From contig NC_092365.1 in the NCBI RefSeq assembly GCF_030848805.1, positions 20,541,395 to 20,605,394 on the forward strand: a stretch of DNA of 64,000 nt, in the 5' to 3' direction. Each line of letters starts with the position of its first letter. The stretch's first letter is position 1. Shown here piece after piece: positions 60,465-64,000 of this stretch. The position numbers were made by a program, and so were the translations under genes. The notes beneath the pieces are model-generated. The model was not told where the DNA came from, did no database searches, and saw only the letters and a list, made by a program, of their open reading frames with translations. The DNA comes from Temnothorax longispinosus (lineage: Eukaryota > Arthropoda > Insecta > Hymenoptera > Formicidae).

Positions 60465-62420
60465 TTCTGTAACTTTTAAAGCAAATATCTCAGAAACGGT
60501 TCGGACAATCGATCGCAAATTTAACACAGGTTTTTGGGATATATAAGTGCACAATCTCTGTAAATTTCAGTTTTATCCTGTTATTTTGACATAAGCGACA
60601 TACATCTTTAAGTAATATCTTAAGATGCTAATACGGCTCTGTGATTGGTTAAGAATCTGTATTGAGATTGTACTTAAGATACTTAAGACAGTCTTAAATA
60701 TAAGAATCGGCTATGAATACCGGCCTGAGTTAGATGTTAACATAAAATACAAAATATAATTTAATATATAAGAAAATTTATAAATAGTTCTTAAATATAG
60801 ACGCGAAGCAAATCAGTTTCTTCTTTCAAACATTATTTGCTTAAGTGTCGTGTTTGAGCGTGAGTTTGATCTCAATTTTTTACAGTTGTTTCGCAAAAAT
60901 CATTACGGCAATTACTTTTTATAGTCATTGTGTGAACGCCACTTTTATGAATAGCGACATATTTCTTTTTTCTTTCCAAGTACAATAGATTCATCATTTA
61001 TCGCACGAAGCATTCTTTACGTCGTAAATAATTTATGTTTATCAGCTTAAACATGAATTATTTAAATTAATACAATTATGTGTATTTAGAATTACGCTGC
61101 TTGAGATCTACTCACCTCGTCGAAGGCCACTTGTATCTTCTGCGAGTTACCTTTCAAGATAGAGAGTACAGGCTTCGCGACGTTAATCTGAGTGGTATTC
61201 TTCGGCAGTTTCCGCAGAATACCCAACGTCCTCAACAAATCCCCGAGTACGGACGCTTGTCGCTTTAAGGCCGAATTTTGCTTCTTTGTACTCTTCGGTT
61301 TTTTCTGGCTTTGCTTTTTCTGCTCGCGTACATCCTGCTCCTTCTCTTCTTCCTTTCCTTTTTTCACCTTTTCCCGCGTTTTCGTTTCACTCGTATCCGT
61401 GATAAAATCATTGAAAACGTTGACTTGTCCGGATTCGTTCGGAAGGGTGTAGTTTTGTTGGAAGTATGACAGAAACTCATTTGGAAGATCTCCAACCGCG
61501 GTGTAATCATTCGGCTGTATCCTCGTAGCTGCTGGTAGTTCTTTAGTGACCGTGACCACTGCTTGGAATGGAAAAGTTAACAGAGGTTCACCTATATGTG
61601 ACAGATTTATTCCAGTTAATCCGTTATTTACGGTGATCGGCAATGCCTGTTCGAATTTGTTATTGTTGGCCTTGAGACGAAGATTCAAGGAATTCTTCAT
61701 AGCCTGAAGCTTCGCCGGCTCCTCGAAGCCGGAAACATTCTTATTAACGGCGTTCTGATACGAGTTATCAACTGGTCTCGGTGGCAACGGAAGATACGTG
61801 TTGGAAGGTGGCTGCGGGAAGAAGTCGAAATTTCCAAAGGTATCAATTTCACTTTGTTGAAAGGAATTCCCGATGTTGAAGTCCACGTATTGTCCAAAAT
61901 CAGTCGGCCCATTGTAATTCGACGTGGGAAGGCTAGGGGGATCCTGCCGACTGGATGCTGTCGGTCTCATCGCTCCCATGGGCAAAGGGTAAGCGACCAC
62001 TTTTTCATCCGCTCTTTGCACGTGAGGCTCCTTGAGCCTTCGCGCCGGATAATTCAGACCTTGTCGTTTCTCATTGAGAGGTGCCTTTCTCATCATCTCC
62101 TGCGACTTCGAGCCTGAATTGCTCGCAAAGGAAACTCGTTTCTCGACTGACGGCGAGTTCTTCAAAGTCGACGAAGTGAAATTGATCTTCGACGCCATCA
62201 AACTCGTTACGTACTTGGACCAAGCGACTAAATCTTCTTTCGAAGAGATTTTCAGCGGCAGCTGGATCTCCAAGATCTTTGGGAAAGACGAGAAGCCTGG
62301 GTCGTTTTGAAACGGTGAATGTTTCTGAGGTGTCAAAGGCGCCGAGGACGCGAGGTTGAATATTACCAGAATCAGAATGCAGTTCGAACGAGATAGTATC
62401 CTTGATAACATGAGGAACAT
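57255..62420 (-). CDS. Ten-exon secreted low-complexity protein, 863 aa
   Basis: Exons 62420-61116, 59504-59451, 59370-59122, 58967-58899, 58806-58741, 58677-58555, 58433-58374, 58279-58211, 58066-57836 and 57620-57255. All introns are phase 0 with GT-AG ends. Exon 1 (435 codons) starts MFLMLSRILSRSNC with a signal peptide, includes several dibasic sites (NEKRQG, ALKRQ), a run of FPQPPSNTYLPLPPRP and a Lys/Glu/Gln-rich block (about residues 370-395). Exon 3 is acidic with NDENG repeats and ends IQALIELLPLAAPILEELSD. Exons 4-8 are short cassettes of 20-41 residues, each ending in a Leu-Ser-(Asp/Glu/Lys)-like helix end (LLEGLSD, LSQKLSE, ITAKLSK) and most starting with Pro. Exon 9 has YGYN / YGQNG repeats and exon 10 a Ser-rich part, Pro-rich YASPPSS repeats and a basic end. 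The first exon could in principle belong to its own gene, as its reading frame also runs on to a stop at 61092, but the GAG|GTGAGT donor and phase fit. Family unknown; cassette growth by exon duplication is likely. Confidence 0.75.
60070..60725. mobile_element. MITE with 3-bp target duplication, 656 bp
   Basis: Terminal repeats GGCTGGTATTCATAGTCAG and, from the other strand, GGCCGGTATTCATAGCCGA, extending into TTAAGAC(C/T)GTCTTAA and a GATGTATGTCGCT block. TGA flanks both ends, as in PIF/Harbinger-like elements. A (TA)n run occupies 60427-60461. The element lies in intron 1 of the ten-exon gene. Confidence 0.75.
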
Positions 62421-62857
62421 CTTGAAAATCGATATTTCTGCTCCAAAGATTTTATTATTTCATTCGAAAGATTTAAAGGTTTAAGTACCTACAATTAGTG
62501 GACGATTGCAATACCATGATTTTCGATTTTAGAAATTAACATCACATTTTCTTTATTTATATTCCTTGAATTTTTGACAAATTCTGCAGATGCGTTTAAT
62601 AAACTCAATAACACAAATCTGAAGGCAGGTGGCTAAGTTAAGTTATATAACTTCTTAAATAATAGCGCACTTGTCCATTTAATCTCACACTGCACTCACT
62701 ATCACAAGCAGGCACAGGGTAGCTGTCCTCTATAAACAACAATTTACATGATGTCGGATTAATTGAGTATAGACAGCTCGATTTTATCGAAGAAACTAAA
62801 CGCGCGACGGTCGCGGAAGGAAGAGCTCGTAAGGACACGAGGATCGTACTTGAGGAA

Positions 62858-62891
62858 CTGGACAGTTGAATAGGAAAATGGTTGCTTTATA
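62858..62891 (-). promoter_or_regulatory. Likely core promoter of the ten-exon gene
   Basis: TATAAAG on the minus strand at 62891-62885 and an initiator-like TCAACTGTCCAGTT about 25 bases downstream. The leader to the ATG at 62420 would be about 440 bases and may hold an intron. Confidence 0.45.
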
Positions 62892-64000
62892 GGCTGGGCC
62901 TAATCAAAGGCCTGTTTTTTCCCTGATCGCGGAAGCATGCACTTTTTTCCATGCACCAACGGGATATCGGGTCCGCTAATCATAGTACGTCGAACCGCGG
63001 GGGCGGTCGCGCTCACTTCCGTCGTTGCGTTTTCCACCGACGACGACGAGGTCTTCCTCTCTCCGGCTTTTGGATAATTACGCGCGCACAGGCGGGCGAG
63101 TATGTAATGCGAAACGCACGTGATGACAGACGAGACTTTCGTAAGGGACGTGAGTGCCTAATCTTGTAGGAGCACGTGGCAATTTTGTAACATTGTAAAT
63201 GGCGAAATTACTTATTTTCTGGAGCTATAGCAGATGGGCATTACATTAGACGATGACGATGACGAGTGGCTGCACTGGACGTTGATTACCGGCGTGATTA
63301 AATGATTGCACCCATCAGCGAAAAGGTAAACCATCGTTGAAACCAGTTCACCGTTTACGTCTTCTTCTTCCGGGTGCTCCAACCTCATCGATATCGAATG
63401 TTACATCGTAATAGCTTTATTAAACCAATCGTTAAACTAGATGTAACTGCAGGCTAGTTATTTATTAATTTGTATCGTTAGCAATTGTATTATGTGCATC
63501 GTAACAATAAGAACTTGTCAGAAGCAGCTTTCGAAACATACCGATTTCAAGCACGCTATAGGACAACTCAATTCTTTGAGGAAAAGTTAATCTTAAGGTC
63601 CAGGCTTCGTTTCCGATTTCAAAACTGCATCTCTCCGCTTCGGATACTTCCTTTACAGAGCAGAATCGATTAAAGTAAAACTGTAATAGTAAAGTACTCG
63701 GAGATTTATCTTGGTCACGACCGTGAACGTGATCTTGAGGTACTAACAATGAGAGCGAGTCCCTGTAATGAGTGATGGCATCCCATTTCTTGCGGGTACA
63801 AAGCAAGGACGCGTTCACACCCGCTCACGCTAATGACAGCTCTCACGACCGAGCCGAGTTGAAAGTGGCTGGTTTAGCTTAGGGCAAGGTAGAAAGTCAC
63901 TAAAGATCCGAGACAGAGGATTCCGCTTTACAAGCTGCCTTTGTACAATTTACGTTGTGCAACTAGCTAGGATATTCTATGACAGTCGCTGTTAAATCAC
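62892..64000. other. Right end of the window, no gene supported
   Basis: Moderately CpG-rich near 62980-63060; no exon with convincing splice sites or start recognised. Confidence 0.4.

Noticed and set aside
61092..61115. Read-through end of the 442-codon frame as a one-exon gene
   Set aside because: A consensus GTGAGT donor splits the frame exactly between codons and nine matching phase-0 exons follow downstream, so the spliced model is preferred.

Overview
The window is intron-rich, AT-rich eukaryotic DNA with microsatellites, many short inverted-repeat transposons, GT-AG introns and small secreted-protein genes. The collagen XV/XVIII (multiplexin) trimerisation sequence encoded at 2.9-3.3 kb is an animal signature, and the compact introns, mobile-element load and CpG-rich 5' ends suggest an insect, most likely a hymenopteran such as an ant. 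The organism is an inference; no diagnostic marker gene is present. Every gene I can support lies on the minus strand, so transcription runs from high to low coordinates. I see no rRNA, tRNA, CRISPR or prokaryotic feature.

Left third (1-16 kb): a seven-exon gene (2889-9214) encodes a 240-residue 'mini-multiplexin': signal peptide, about 35 Gly-X-Y-like triplets, a short coiled linker and the trimerisation domain, then a stop with no endostatin domain. A perfect six-unit heat-shock element with a TATA box sits inside its second intron on the same strand. The 5' part of the gene (regulatory module, TATA promoter, signal-peptide exon, second exon) has been copied in tandem: unit A (about 6.6-10.8 kb, in use), unit C (about 11.3-13.4 kb, a remnant) and unit B (about 13.5-16.1 kb, with its second exon disabled next to a piggyBac-type MITE).

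Middle (19.4-45.4 kb): six further genes for secreted or probably secreted, low-complexity proteins lie head to tail: an Ala/Val-rich protein (19480-20176, first exon not found), a Gly/Ala-rich protein (21161-24215), a His/Gly-rich protein (27012-28985, possible alternative last exon), a 336-residue protein with a furin-like RRRR site (29941-31907), a 104-residue protein (39749-40877) and a 265-residue Gly/Ser-rich protein with an RDKR site (42450-45407). Most of their introns fall between codons (phase 0). Two of them share a repeated exon joint, ...IF(N/K) | IP(I/V)(S/T)..., so at least part of the group looks paralogous. None could be matched to a named family by eye.

Right third (46-64 kb): about 11 kb without a supported coding gene but with CpG-rich blocks, then a ten-exon gene (57255-62420) for an 863-residue secreted protein in which every intron is phase 0 and a series of short cassettes carries acidic, hydrophobic and Tyr/Asn/Gly repeats. 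The last 1.1 kb holds only its promoter and no recognisable gene.

All gene models come from reading splice signals and frame by eye; coordinates are exact where a splice site or stop is quoted, but transcripts have not been tested.
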